Positions 15,574-23,725 of a stretch of DNA of 38,249 nt are shown piece by piece. Source of the DNA: Bacteroidota bacterium. Its GTDB lineage: Bacteria; Bacteroidota; Bacteroidia; Chitinophagales; Saprospiraceae. Position numbers and translations under genes: made by a program. How positions within the stretch are numbered: the first letter of the stretch is position 1; every line of letters starts with the position of its first letter. The stretch covers positions 1 to 38,249 of the forward strand of contig JAAAOU010000420.1 in the NCBI GenBank assembly GCA_009908745.1, read 5' to 3'. Below the pieces are notes generated by a model. That model saw only the letters and a list, made by a program, of their open reading frames with translations. It searched no databases and had not been told where the DNA came from.

Positions 15574-17256
15574 ATGGATATAGGAATTGGAATCGTAGCC
15601 GGGCTCGTCATTGGCGCCATCATCGGCTACGTGCTGATGCAAGTCGCTTTCAAAAAAGCCAAGCAGAAACGCTACGAGGAGATCAACGCTACCGTAGACC
15701 AAGAGGTCAAGGAAGCCCGCCAAACCGCTAAGCGCGTACTCGCAGAAGCGGAGGAAAAAGCAGAAAAAATCACCTCGCAAGCCGAAGGCAAAAACGAGCG
15801 CATCAAACAGAAAAAAATTCAGGAAGCAAAAGAAAAATTCAGCCGCCTCAAGTCCGAGTTCGAAAGCCATAAGTCAGAGCAGATGGTAGAGCTCAAAGAA
15901 CGGCAGATGGAAATCAAAGCCCTGGAGAGCGAGCTCAAACAAAAGGAAAGCCGCTACGGCGACAAAGTCAAAGCGCTCCGAGACCAGCAAGCCGATCTGG
16001 AACAGCGCGAAGCCGACGCCATCGCCCTGCGCGAAAACCTAGAGAAACAGCTGAAAGTAGCCCACCGCAAACGCGAAGAGCTCGACGCCGCCAACGAACG
16101 GCACATCAAAGAACTGGAAAAAGTGGCCAACCTCAGCGAACACGAAGCCAAAGAGCAACTGCTGGAAGCTGTTAAAGCCAAAGCCGAAACGGACGCCATG
16201 GCGATTGTCAAAAACTCCGTGGAGCAAGCCAAAGTTACCGCCAACAAAGAGGCTAAGAAAATTATCATACAGTCTATTCAGCGTATGTGCGCCGAGTACA
16301 CCATCGAGAATACCGTCTCGGTTTTCAACTTGGACTCCGACGACCTGAAAGGGCAAATCATCGGCCGCGAAGGGCGTAACATCCGGGCGTTGGAAGCCGC
16401 CACCGGTGCCGAAATCGTCGTTGATGACACACCGGAAGCCATCGTCATTTCCAGCTTTGACCCCATCCGCCGTGAGGTCGCCCGCCTGGCTCTGAAGCGC
16501 CTTGTAGCCGACGGCCGCATCCACCCGGCTCGCATCGAAGAAGTCGTGGCCAAAGTGCGCAAGCAACTCGACGAGCGGATTATCGAAATCGGGGAACGCA
16601 CCGTCATCGACCTCGACTTGCACGGCTTGGACGCCTACCTCGTAAAGATGGTCGGCCGTATGCGCTTCCGCTCTTCCTACGGGCAGAACCTGCTAAAGCA
16701 CTCCATCGAAACCGCCAACCTCTGCGCCATCATGGCTGCCGAGCTCGGCCTGAGCCGCAAACAAGCCAAGATGGCCAAACGGGCCGGCCTGCTGCACGAC
16801 ATCGGCAAGGTTGCTGAAGAGGAAACAGAATTGTCGCACGCCCTGCTCGGCATGAAACTGTGCGAAAAATACAAGGAGAACCCCGTCATTTCTAACGCTG
16901 TAGGCGCCCACCACGACGAGGTGGAAATGAACAACATCATCTCCCCCATCGTGCAGGCCTGCGACGCCATCTCCGGTGCCCGCCCGGGCGCCCGCCGCGA
17001 AATACTCGAAAGTTACCTGCAGCGCATCGGCGAGCTGGAAGAGCTGGCTATGGAGCACGAGGGCGTACAGAAAGCCTACGCTATGCAAGCCGGCCGTGAA
17101 CTGCGCGTGATCGTAGAAGCCGAGAAAGTCACCGACAAAAACGCGGACGACCTTTCTTTCAAAATTTCGCAGAAAATTCAGGACGAAATGCAGTACCCGG
17201 GCCAGATCAAAGTGACGGTGATCCGGGAAAAACGGGCGATCGCTTACGCGCGGTAG
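15574..17256 (+). CDS. rny: Ribonuclease Y
   Basis: RNase Y is a membrane-anchored endoribonuclease that starts mRNA decay. The 560-residue protein has an N-terminal membrane helix (residues 5-26), a long charged coiled coil (about 30-220, rich in Lys/Glu and including the typical AEEKAEKI), and a KH RNA-binding domain beginning near 255 with [15 protein letters not shown]. An HD-type catalytic domain follows, with metal-ligand motifs KHSIETANL (about 377) and LLHDIGK (about 407-413). The family is usually about 520 residues; the extra length lies in the coiled coil. It ends the pheT-zapA cluster, closed by an intrinsic terminator. Confidence 0.96.
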   Translation: MDIGIGIVAGLVIGAIIGYVLMQVAFKKAKQKRYEEINATVDQEVKEARQTAKRVLAEAEEKAEKITSQAEGKNERIKQKKIQEAKEKFSRLKSEFESHKSEQMVELKERQMEIKALESELKQKESRYGDKVKALRDQQADLEQREADAIALRENLEKQLKVAHRKREELDAANERHIKELEKVANLSEHEAKEQLLEAVKAKAETDAMAIVKNSVEQAKVTANKEAKKIIIQSIQRMCAEYTIENTVSVFNLDSDDLKGQIIGREGRNIRALEAATGAEIVVDDTPEAIVISSFDPIRREVARLALKRLVADGRIHPARIEEVVAKVRKQLDERIIEIGERTVIDLDLHGLDAYLVKMVGRMRFRSSYGQNLLKHSIETANLCAIMAAELGLSRKQAKMAKRAGLLHDIGKVAEEETELSHALLGMKLCEKYKENPVISNAVGAHHDEVEMNNIISPIVQACDAISGARPGARREILESYLQRIGELEELAMEHEGVQKAYAMQAGRELRVIVEAEKVTDKNADDLSFKISQKIQDEMQYPGQIKVTVIREKRAIAYAR

Positions 17257-17283
17257 CAAACACCCATCTAACAAAAAGCAAGG

Positions 17284-17322
17284 ACGGGCTGCCCCCAATG
17301 TGAGGAGCAGCCCGTTTTTATT
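17284..17322 (+). terminator. Intrinsic terminator after rny
   Basis: A 9-bp stem, ACGGGCTGC/GCAGCCCGT, with a 14-base loop is followed by a T-rich tail (TTTTATT). It closes the pheT-to-rny unit. Confidence 0.92.
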
Positions 17323-17418
17323 AACACGCCCGGCTGAGGCGCCTATTGAGAAGCAGCCAGCCTTACACTGTTATAACCAAGGCAATTGCTATATTCGCTC
17401 TAGGCAAAAAACCCGTAT

Positions 17419-19173
17419 ATGCACCTCATTTACCAACTCAACCGACGACTGAAAAACATCCGCCGTTCCTTCAGCAGCGCGTTGCGGGGGCAGATTGCTA
17501 TCCTAGGCCTGCTCTTCCTGTTGCTGATGTTGCTGCACGTGCTCGCTATGATGCTATTCGAGGGGCTCAGCTTGGGGGATGCCACTTGGCTGACCATCAC
17601 CACCGCCACGACCGTCGGCTACGGGGATATTTCCGCTGCCACGGCTGCCGGCCGGCTCTCCACCGCCTTACTGATGTACTTGGGTGGCATTTTTATACTC
17701 GCCCAACTCGCTGGGCTAGTGTTCGAGGCTACTGCTGAGAAACGGGAACAACGCCTGTACGGCAAACTGCCAATCAATGCCCAGGGCCATATCGTTATTT
17801 TCGGCTGGCGGGAGGCGTACCTAACCGATACCGTGCGCCAAATCCGCAGCAGCATTGCCCCATTGCACGATGCCGACATTATTATCGTCAGCGATCAGAT
17901 GACGCCCCTGCCTGATCCATTGATCCAACAGGAAGTGCGGCACGTGGTAGGGCCAATTTACGACAGCAACACCCTTGACAAAGCCGCTGTCCGGCGCGCC
18001 GCTACCGTGGTCATCAGCCCGGAGCAGGAAGACTACACCGCTGATTTTACTACCCTAGACCTCATACAGCGTCTACGGGCCCACGGCGTTCAAGCCCCAG
18101 TCATTGCCGAACTGCAAGACGCCGCCCGCACGGAAGACGCACGGGCATTAGGGGCAACCCATGTGCAGCTTTTCAACCCCAACTACCCGGACATGCTCGC
18201 CCGCTCGATCTTGGCACCGGGCGCTGAAGCCTTGGTGGAAGAAATCACCAAAGACTCCAAAACGGAAATGCTGGTCCTGCACCTGCCCATCGCCACAACG
18301 GCCGGGGAAATCCGCAAGGCCGTACACGGCACCGCCACGCTGCTAGGCTTCCCTACTTCCGAAGACGCCTACATCCTGCATCCGGATGACAGTACTACGG
18401 TGAAAGACCACCCGCTGATTTTCCTCGTAGATACCGACCGGTTTGGAGATACCGCCAATGCCCGCCGCAAGATCGAGAGCTGCCTGGCTCCACTCACGGA
18501 GAGCCATAGCGTAGAAGGGTTCCGCCTGCCGGAAAAAGTAGGCGTAATTGGCATTGCAGCACGAACTGCCGATGCTTATCTCGGCACCTTGCGAAAAGAA
18601 CTCTCCGAAGAAGCTACCGTAGAATTAGTTGGTGAGGATTGCTGGTCGGCACCCTCCCTGAGCCTTGAAGGGTACGACGCACTAGTATTGCTTTGCGATG
18701 AGCCGCTGCAGCCGCAGTCAGACGCCAAAACCTTCGCCACTATCCACCTATTGCGCCGAGAGTGGCAGTACCGGGGCCGGCTCATCACGGAGGCGGTGCT
18801 GCCCACTAACCAAGCCCGGTTTGTCGCCGCCGGCGCTAACGACGTCATCCGCCCGGTCACCAAAAACCTAGAGATTCTCGCCCGCTGCATACTGACGGGG
18901 GCTGAAGAGGTACTGGACAACCTTTTCAACAGCGACGGGCACGAACTCTTACGGGTGGACGTGAACGGGCAGCTCGATTGGCAAGAGTTAGCCGACCGTA
19001 TTCAGCCGCTGGGCCTAGCTTTAGGGTACACAAATGATGAGCAACCGGTAGAAGTGCTGCCGCCCCCCGGTCATACCTGCCGTTTCACCACCCTTTTCCT
19101 GCTCATTGATCGGGCGGAGTACACCCGCTTTGAACAGGTCGACCGTGCGGTACGGCAAGCGCTTGCCGGTTAA
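17419..19173 (+). CDS. Two-TM potassium-type channel with RCK-like cytoplasmic domains
   Basis: The 584-residue protein begins with a basic N-tail, a membrane helix (about 24-47), a pore loop with the selectivity filter TTVGYGD at 64-70, and a second helix (about 78-104). These are followed by a long soluble part. The first soluble domain opens with GHIVIFGWREAYLTDTV where ordinary RCK/TrkA-N domains have a GxGxxG nucleotide loop. The FGW form is closer to what I recall of the CASTOR/POLLUX-type channel branch. A second related domain starts at about 370 (KVGVIGIAARTADAYL). I infer a ligand-gated K+ or cation channel in the inner membrane. Its stop codon shares the tetramer TTAA with the convergent TonB receptor gene. 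Confidence 0.85.
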   Translation: MHLIYQLNRRLKNIRRSFSSALRGQIAILGLLFLLLMLLHVLAMMLFEGLSLGDATWLTITTATTVGYGDISAATAAGRLSTALLMYLGGIFILAQLAGLVFEATAEKREQRLYGKLPINAQGHIVIFGWREAYLTDTVRQIRSSIAPLHDADIIIVSDQMTPLPDPLIQQEVRHVVGPIYDSNTLDKAAVRRAATVVISPEQEDYTADFTTLDLIQRLRAHGVQAPVIAELQDAARTEDARALGATHVQLFNPNYPDMLARSILAPGAEALVEEITKDSKTEMLVLHLPIATTAGEIRKAVHGTATLLGFPTSEDAYILHPDDSTTVKDHPLIFLVDTDRFGDTANARRKIESCLAPLTESHSVEGFRLPEKVGVIGIAARTADAYLGTLRKELSEEATVELVGEDCWSAPSLSLEGYDALVLLCDEPLQPQSDAKTFATIHLLRREWQYRGRLITEAVLPTNQARFVAAGANDVIRPVTKNLEILARCILTGAEEVLDNLFNSDGHELLRVDVNGQLDWQELADRIQPLGLALGYTNDEQPVEVLPPPGHTCRFTTLFLLIDRAEYTRFEQVDRAVRQALAG

Positions 19174-21560
19174 TTTTTCAGCCGCCCGGAAAAAGGCACC
19201 TTCAAGCTTACCACCAGATTGCGCCCCTGCTCCGGCACATTGATGAGGCGGTAACGGCTGAGGTGGTTGAGGTAGAACGTATCAAAAGCGTTCTGCAGCT
19301 GTAGGTTAAGCCGTATGGGAGCGTTGGTTGGGCCGTGAAAATTGAAGCCCACAGCCGCCCCCCACAGCTGGTAAGCCGGGGTAGCCCGCTCAGAGCGGTC
19401 GATGCGGTAGCGCCCCTCCGCGGCAAGAGCGTACTGATGATTCAGCTCGGCGTAAAAAGACTGTAGCCAGCCGTTGCGCTCGGGAAGGGTGTAGCGCAGG
19501 CTGGTTTGCACCGTCGGCTGCGGGGTGAAAGGCAGGGCGAGCTGGGTGCGGATATTGTAGCTTTGGACGAAGTCAGCGGTTTGCGACAAGCGCCAATTCG
19601 GCAAAAACGACCAGTCGTACTGCGCCTCAAAGCCGGTATAGATGGCGTCATCCTGCCGGTACTGGAAGATCTGGCCAGACTCCGGCAAGGGCGAAAAACG
19701 GGCGGGGAAGGTAGGCCCGAGGTAGATGTAATTGTCGAAGTAATTGAAGTAGGCCGCCAAGCTGCCGCTGAAGCGGGGTTTGTCCCAATTCATACTCGCA
19801 TCCAACTGGTAGCCGTGCTCGGACTCCAGACCAGGGGTGCCTACTTCATGGCGGAAGGTGCCGTGGTGAATACCATTAGAGACGGTTTCTGCCGGATAGG
19901 GCACGCGGAAGCTTTTGCCAAAATTCAGCTTCAGCTGGGTACGCCCGTCCCACAGCGGCAGCGCGCCGCCCACGGATGCCGACCAGTTGAAGAACTCGGG
20001 CGTAGTCTCGGGCGCAATCAGCGAGTCGGTGATATTTTCGTTGCTGTCCCACACCCACTGCCGGAAAAACTCGGTGTCGTTGGTGGCGTAGTCAAAGCGC
20101 AGCCCGCCGTTGAGCAGCCAGCCGCTGTCGGTCCGCTTTTCCACCAAGCTGAAAACACCGGCCCGGAAGGTGCGGAAGTTCGGGAGCAAAAACTCAAATC
20201 CGGCACGTCGGTTGTCTTGCCACTGCACGTTCCCCCCGTGGACCTGCCGCCAACCGGTATCGTACTCGCGCTCGTAGTGCAAGTTGGCGCTGTAGGTCTG
20301 CAGGTCAAACTGTAAGCCCAGGGTGTTGCCAGGGTCGATCTGCGAACTGGGGATACTGTGGAATTCCGGGAAGGAGAACTCCTGCCGCAAATTCCGTTGG
20401 TAGCCAAAATTGAGGTTGATATGGCCATTTTCCAATACAAAATCTTGGTGCAAGGAGAGTTTGGTATGCCGCACCTCCTGCTTGGGAATGTCGATATCGC
20501 GCGCGTTGCCATCGTCTTGCAAAGCGTAAGAGCGAGGGATACCCACGGCCCCCGAGAACAACCCTGCTTCCAGCCGGTACTCGCTGAACGTGAGGCGGGT
20601 GACGCCCCAAGAGCGGTTCAGGCCTACCGTAGCGCTGTAATTGCGTTCCTGTCCTGCCGTGTTTTTCAGTTGCTGGTCGAAGATGGGCAGCGTAAAACTA
20701 TTGTAGGTAAACTGCTCGGCCGGCACCCGGTAGTCGGCGAAGTCCTGATGGCTGTAGCGGACCGCCGCGAATACGCCATCGATGTTCAAGCTCAAATTGG
20801 CGGAACCGCCCCAGTGGGCGTTATTGGTCTTGTGCACGCCCAAAACACTACCCACGATTGTCCCTTCCGGCGGAATACGCCCCGGCATGATGTTGATGAC
20901 CCCTCCCAAGCCATCGGAACCGTACTGCAAAGAAGCCGGGCCCTTAACGATCTCTACCCGCTCTACCCCAAACTGGTCGATCTCCAGGCCGTGGTCTGCC
21001 CCCCACTGATGCCCTTCTTGCTTGATGCCTTGGTTGTTGACGATAATGCGGTTGGACGACAAGCCCCGGATAACAGGTTTGGCAATACCGACCCCGATGT
21101 TGATCGCGCTCATGCCCGGCAGTTTGTCGATAGACTGGGCGAAGGTGCCTTGCAGGTTCTCCTCAATGACCTGACCGGTGAAATGGTCCGTAGCCAGCGC
21201 GCCCTCCTGCTTGGCGTGCTCCTCCGTGACTACAACGGTTTCGAGCAGCGCTTCTCCCTGCTGGAGGACAATAGGCCCAAAATCGATTGCTGACGATTCT
21301 ACCTGCACGGTCCGCTTCACACTTTCATAACCAACGTAACTCACCTGCAAGTAGTGCTTCCCCGGCAGCGGCTGGGGAAAAATAAAGACCCCGTCCAACC
21401 CCGTGACCCGGATGGTCGTATCTGGCGTAAGCTGCACAGTAGCACCAGGCAGGGCGGCCCCGCTCTCATCCACTACCCGCCCGCTAATCTGCGCGCTGAG
21501 GCTGTTTGCCGTAGCCGTCACGGCCAAAATAAAAAGCAGTATGCGTCTCAGTCCTGTCAT
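19170..21560 (-). CDS. ZnuD-like TonB-dependent outer-membrane receptor, candidate zinc uptake
   Basis: This is a TonB-dependent receptor of 796 residues from the ATG at 21560. That start gives a clean signal peptide (MTGLRRILLFILAVTATANSLSAQ) and is preferred to the track start at 21590, which lies upstream of the promoter. Domains are: a carboxypeptidase-regulatory-like domain (about 25-105, ISGRVVDESGAALPGATV), a plug (about 110-245, with KPVIRGLSSNRIIV and RVEIVKGPASLQYGSDGLGGVINI), and a 22-strand-type barrel ending PFSGRLKN. The plug segment GHQWGADHGLEID is one I associate with ZnuD-like zinc receptors. The promoter sits beside a palindrome shared with the His-rich lipoprotein, and a DUF4625 lipoprotein is divergent, both consistent with metal import. 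Zinc specificity is inferred. Confidence 0.85.
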   Translation of the reverse strand: MTGLRRILLFILAVTATANSLSAQISGRVVDESGAALPGATVQLTPDTTIRVTGLDGVFIFPQPLPGKHYLQVSYVGYESVKRTVQVESSAIDFGPIVLQQGEALLETVVVTEEHAKQEGALATDHFTGQVIEENLQGTFAQSIDKLPGMSAINIGVGIAKPVIRGLSSNRIIVNNQGIKQEGHQWGADHGLEIDQFGVERVEIVKGPASLQYGSDGLGGVINIMPGRIPPEGTIVGSVLGVHKTNNAHWGGSANLSLNIDGVFAAVRYSHQDFADYRVPAEQFTYNSFTLPIFDQQLKNTAGQERNYSATVGLNRSWGVTRLTFSEYRLEAGLFSGAVGIPRSYALQDDGNARDIDIPKQEVRHTKLSLHQDFVLENGHINLNFGYQRNLRQEFSFPEFHSIPSSQIDPGNTLGLQFDLQTYSANLHYEREYDTGWRQVHGGNVQWQDNRRAGFEFLLPNFRTFRAGVFSLVEKRTDSGWLLNGGLRFDYATNDTEFFRQWVWDSNENITDSLIAPETTPEFFNWSASVGGALPLWDGRTQLKLNFGKSFRVPYPAETVSNGIHHGTFRHEVGTPGLESEHGYQLDASMNWDKPRFSGSLAAYFNYFDNYIYLGPTFPARFSPLPESGQIFQYRQDDAIYTGFEAQYDWSFLPNWRLSQTADFVQSYNIRTQLALPFTPQPTVQTSLRYTLPERNGWLQSFYAELNHQYALAAEGRYRIDRSERATPAYQLWGAAVGFNFHGPTNAPIRLNLQLQNAFDTFYLNHLSRYRLINVPEQGRNLVVSLKVPFSGRLKN

Positions 21561-21564
21561 TTCG

Positions 21565-21572
21565 CAAAAGTA
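21565..21572 (-). promoter_or_regulatory. Promoter -7 element (TACTTTTG) for the TonB receptor
   Basis: On the minus strand this is an exact TAnnTTTG match ending only four bases before the ATG at 21560, predicting an almost leaderless mRNA. TTG triplets occur 12 and 15 bases upstream, closer than usual, inside the operator palindrome. Confidence 0.6.
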
Positions 21573-21582
21573 ACAAGCTTTT

Positions 21583-21597
21583 TGCAACAAAGTTGCA
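21583..21597. promoter_or_regulatory. Operator-like palindrome TGCAAC-AAA-GTTGCA (copy 2)
   Basis: It is identical to copy 1 at 11769-11783, with identity extending over 21 bases (21582-21602). It lies just upstream of the receptor's -7 element, where a bound repressor would block RNA polymerase. It could also influence the divergent DUF4625 gene. Confidence 0.75.
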
Positions 21598-21616
21598 TTT
21601 GATGCGCTTTTGTAAA

Positions 21617-21782
21617 TAGAGGTTATGAATACAGGTTTTGTATAGGCAATGGATCAATATTTTTCGTCAGATCAAAGAGCGCCCGGAACCTCGTAGCCCG
21701 GAGCTACGAAGGTGAGGACGTGATGCAGAGGTGGCGGAAAAGATGATTCAGGGCCATAAAAAATTGGTGTTCATAACCTCTA
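21617..21782. repeat. 166-bp MITE-like element with 13-bp terminal inverted repeats
   Basis: TAGAGGTTATGAA (21617-21629) and TTCATAACCTCTA (21770-21782) are perfect reverse complements. They enclose non-coding sequence with an internal hairpin, TCGTAGC-CCGGA-GCTACGA (21691-21709). Size, termini and lack of coding potential resemble a miniature inverted-repeat element, but no clear target-site duplication is seen. It separates the receptor's operator from the DUF4625 gene. Confidence 0.5.
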
Positions 21783-21797
21783 ACAGACCTAAAGTTG

Positions 21798-22652
21798 ATG
21801 AAAATGAAGTACCTATTTTTACTCCTCATACCGTTTCTGTTTTTGGCTTGCGACGATGATAACGGCGTAGATGTGACCGCCCCCAGCATGCAGATAATCA
21901 GCCTCTCGCCTGCACCCGCCCCTGGTGAAATATGCGGCACTACGGAAGACACCGTATTCACCATCCGCGGCGGAGAGACCCTGATGGCTGAGCTTGCGTT
22001 TTCCGACAACCAAGCTTTGTCGCAATACAAGATAGACATCCACAATAATTTTGACTGCCACGGGCACGGCGGGTCCGCTACTCCGGGTATACCGGTACCG
22101 AATGTGGGCAGCGTCACGGAAGACTGGACCGTGCTGAGCTTGGAGGAACTCTCCAGCCAATCGGAAACCGTCACGCTTTCGCTAAAAGCGCCGGATAACA
22201 TCACTGCGGGCGCCTACCACTTCCAAGTACAGGTACTCGACGAATCCGGCAACGACAACCCCCTCGCCAATTTCTACAGTATCCGCGCTTACCATCCGGC
22301 CGATGAAGAGCCGCCGGCGTTGACGGTAGCATCACCAACGGAAAGCAGCCTGACCGCACAGAAGGGGGAAACCCTGCGTTTTGAAGGGCAAGTGACCGAC
22401 AACTTCTCCCTCAGCGAAGGTGGCAACGGCCTGGTTTTTGTCAGCTACACGGACCTGAGCTCTGGCAACACCTTTTCTACCGACGCCTTTGTAACGTTTG
22501 ATGGTAGCGTCGGCAAATCTTACGACTTTGAATTGGAGTTCGAGGTGCCACAGACCATCCAAGCGGGCGATTACCGGGTGCGGATTGACGCGCACGACGG
22601 GGTAAGAAATGTTGCGCAGCCTATTTTCTTTGAGGTCGCGGTGACCGACTAA
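21798..22652 (+). CDS. DUF4625-family lipoprotein, partner of the ZnuD-like receptor
   Basis: From the ATG at 21798 this is a 284-residue lipoprotein (the track's TTG start at 21795 adds one residue). The signal ends in FLFLAC, and the mature protein starts CDDDNG, an acidic surface-export type signal. Two or more Ig-like beta domains follow. The first (about 28-165) has the His-containing segment DIHNNFDCHGHGG and the ending YHFQVQVLDESGND; the second (about 170-284) closes with YRVRIDAHDGVRNV. The first domain aligns by eye with the His-rich protein at 11843. DUF4625 proteins are, as I recall, neighbours of such TonB receptors, so a role in delivering metal to the receptor is inferred. Confidence 0.82.
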   Translation: MKMKYLFLLLIPFLFLACDDDNGVDVTAPSMQIISLSPAPAPGEICGTTEDTVFTIRGGETLMAELAFSDNQALSQYKIDIHNNFDCHGHGGSATPGIPVPNVGSVTEDWTVLSLEELSSQSETVTLSLKAPDNITAGAYHFQVQVLDESGNDNPLANFYSIRAYHPADEEPPALTVASPTESSLTAQKGETLRFEGQVTDNFSLSEGGNGLVFVSYTDLSSGNTFSTDAFVTFDGSVGKSYDFELEFEVPQTIQAGDYRVRIDAHDGVRNVAQPIFFEVAVTD

Positions 22653-22709
22653 GCAGTCGCAGCCCCTTACCCTACAGGCAACTGGGTTGAGAAAGCAAGC
22701 AATGAAACG

Positions 22710-22746
22710 TTAAACTTTCAGAAAACATTGAAAGTTTAATAAAAAA
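22710..22746. terminator. AT-rich hairpin with 11-bp perfect arms
   Basis: TTAAACTTTCA (22710-22720) and TGAAAGTTTAA (22729-22739) pair perfectly around an 8-base loop, followed by TAAAAAA on the plus strand. The stem is AT-rich and the tail is A and not T on this strand, so as a plus-strand terminator it is weak. An operator for the membrane gene at 22778 is an equal alternative. Confidence 0.5.
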
Positions 22747-22777
22747 GGTACATCTTGAAGTTAGTAATAACCCACAG

Positions 22778-23176
22778 ATGAACTATAAAACTGCTTTTAA
22801 ATACCTGGACGTCACCGTACAAGTTTTTTTGATGGCTACCATTTCAATGACCATCATTTACAGTGCTATATCGGGTTTGACTCGCTACATGGCGCTGGCT
22901 TTGTTTCTGGCTTTCCCCTTAGGTCTTTGGCAGGTATTCAGTGCTATTGCCACAAGTATCAGCCGCGACTCTTATGAACATGGCCTGTATGCTTTCGGGG
23001 CAATCAGCTACTGTTTGCTAGCCGTGGGAATGGCTTATCTTTACGGCGAACTAGAAGCATTGTTGCCTTTACAAGGCAAAAGTGGTTTGTACTTGGCTGG
23101 GTTATTCTGGCTGCCGCCTACTGTGGGTGCTTTTTGGTACCTTGACCGGTCTTTTAAAGATTGCCAAAGCCAATAA
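22778..23176 (+). CDS. Small integral membrane protein, first of a pair
   Basis: This 132-residue protein has four hydrophobic segments at about 14-33, 39-60, 68-88 and 103-121. I recognise no family. The stretch LFLAFPLGLWQVFSAI resembles ALALWQVGSAL in the next protein, so the two may be distant relatives or halves of one system. The next gene starts 16 bases after its stop, which suggests an operon. An 11-bp palindrome lies 38 bases upstream of the ATG. Confidence 0.7.
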   Translation: MNYKTAFKYLDVTVQVFLMATISMTIIYSAISGLTRYMALALFLAFPLGLWQVFSAIATSISRDSYEHGLYAFGAISYCLLAVGMAYLYGELEALLPLQGKSGLYLAGLFWLPPTVGAFWYLDRSFKDCQSQ

Positions 23177-23192
23177 ACGACAAACAAAGAAC

Positions 23193-23549
23193 ATGATCAG
23201 CAAATCCCGCATGACTACAGACCTCACCGCACAGTCTATTCTCTTGACGGTGGTTGTTATCCTCTTATTGGCCGGTGCCTATTCGCCCTGGGCACTTATT
23301 GCCTTTACAGCCTTGGCGCTTTGGCAGGTAGGCAGCGCACTGCATCTGGCACTGGGCTACGCGTACCGCGAGCGCTTTTTTTACCTCAAGGTATTCGCCC
23401 TCTTGCTGATTGCGCTGCCGCTGAAACTCTGGCTGGCCGGCGCTTGGGCGTTCTTCTTGCTCGGCGTACTGGCATCGGCTTACTTCTGGGTGACCTTTCG
23501 CGATACGATTATCGTGCTGGAGCGCCCCCGCTCTTTTTGGGATATTTAA
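23193..23549 (+). CDS. Small integral membrane protein, second of a pair
   Basis: Starting at the ATG at 23193 (MISKSRMTTDL) this is 118 residues with about four membrane segments (about 14-31, 36-52, 63-82 and 84-103) and a short polar tail ending SFWDI. The longer track ORF from 23082 lies inside the preceding gene and is rejected. The family is unknown. The shared LWQV-x-SA motif with its neighbour suggests a common fold. Confidence 0.7.
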   Translation: MISKSRMTTDLTAQSILLTVVVILLLAGAYSPWALIAFTALALWQVGSALHLALGYAYRERFFYLKVFALLLIALPLKLWLAGAWAFFLLGVLASAYFWVTFRDTIIVLERPRSFWDI

Positions 23550-23564
23550 TTTTTGTTTGCCAAA

Positions 23565-23595
23565 TTTGACTTTTAAAACAAATCGCCGTATATTG
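23565..23595 (+). promoter_or_regulatory. Probable promoter TTTG-N20-TATATTG for the DUF2851 gene
   Basis: TTTG (23565-23568) and TATATTG (23589-23595) have ideal spacing, but the -7 lacks one T of TAnnTTTG. It predicts a leader of about 125 bases containing the 22-bp palindrome. Confidence 0.45.
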
Positions 23596-23684
23596 CTTCC
23601 ATGCCGGTAATATTGCCGGTCTCTGTATTAAATCTGTATCATAATCGTTCAGCAAGCCCTCTCCCGGCGGCAGAACGACCCCAA

Positions 23685-23706
23685 TGAATACCTGCACAGG
23701 TATTCA
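23685..23706. promoter_or_regulatory. 22-bp perfect palindrome in the DUF2851 leader
   Basis: TGAATACCTG and CAGGTATTCA are exact reverse complements around a CA dinucleotide, 19 bases before the start codon at 23726. With only two central bases it suits a dimeric protein better than an RNA hairpin, though a shorter hairpin could still form. Confidence 0.6.
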
Positions 23707-23725
23707 CCCCAAAAAAAACCGCCTT

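Noticed and set aside
20358-21293. Long plus-strand ORF (311 aa) opposite the TonB receptor
   Set aside because: It is an antisense shadow of a clear receptor gene in a GC-rich region, with no recognisable domain or promoter; the same holds for 19506-20315 and 8654-9421.
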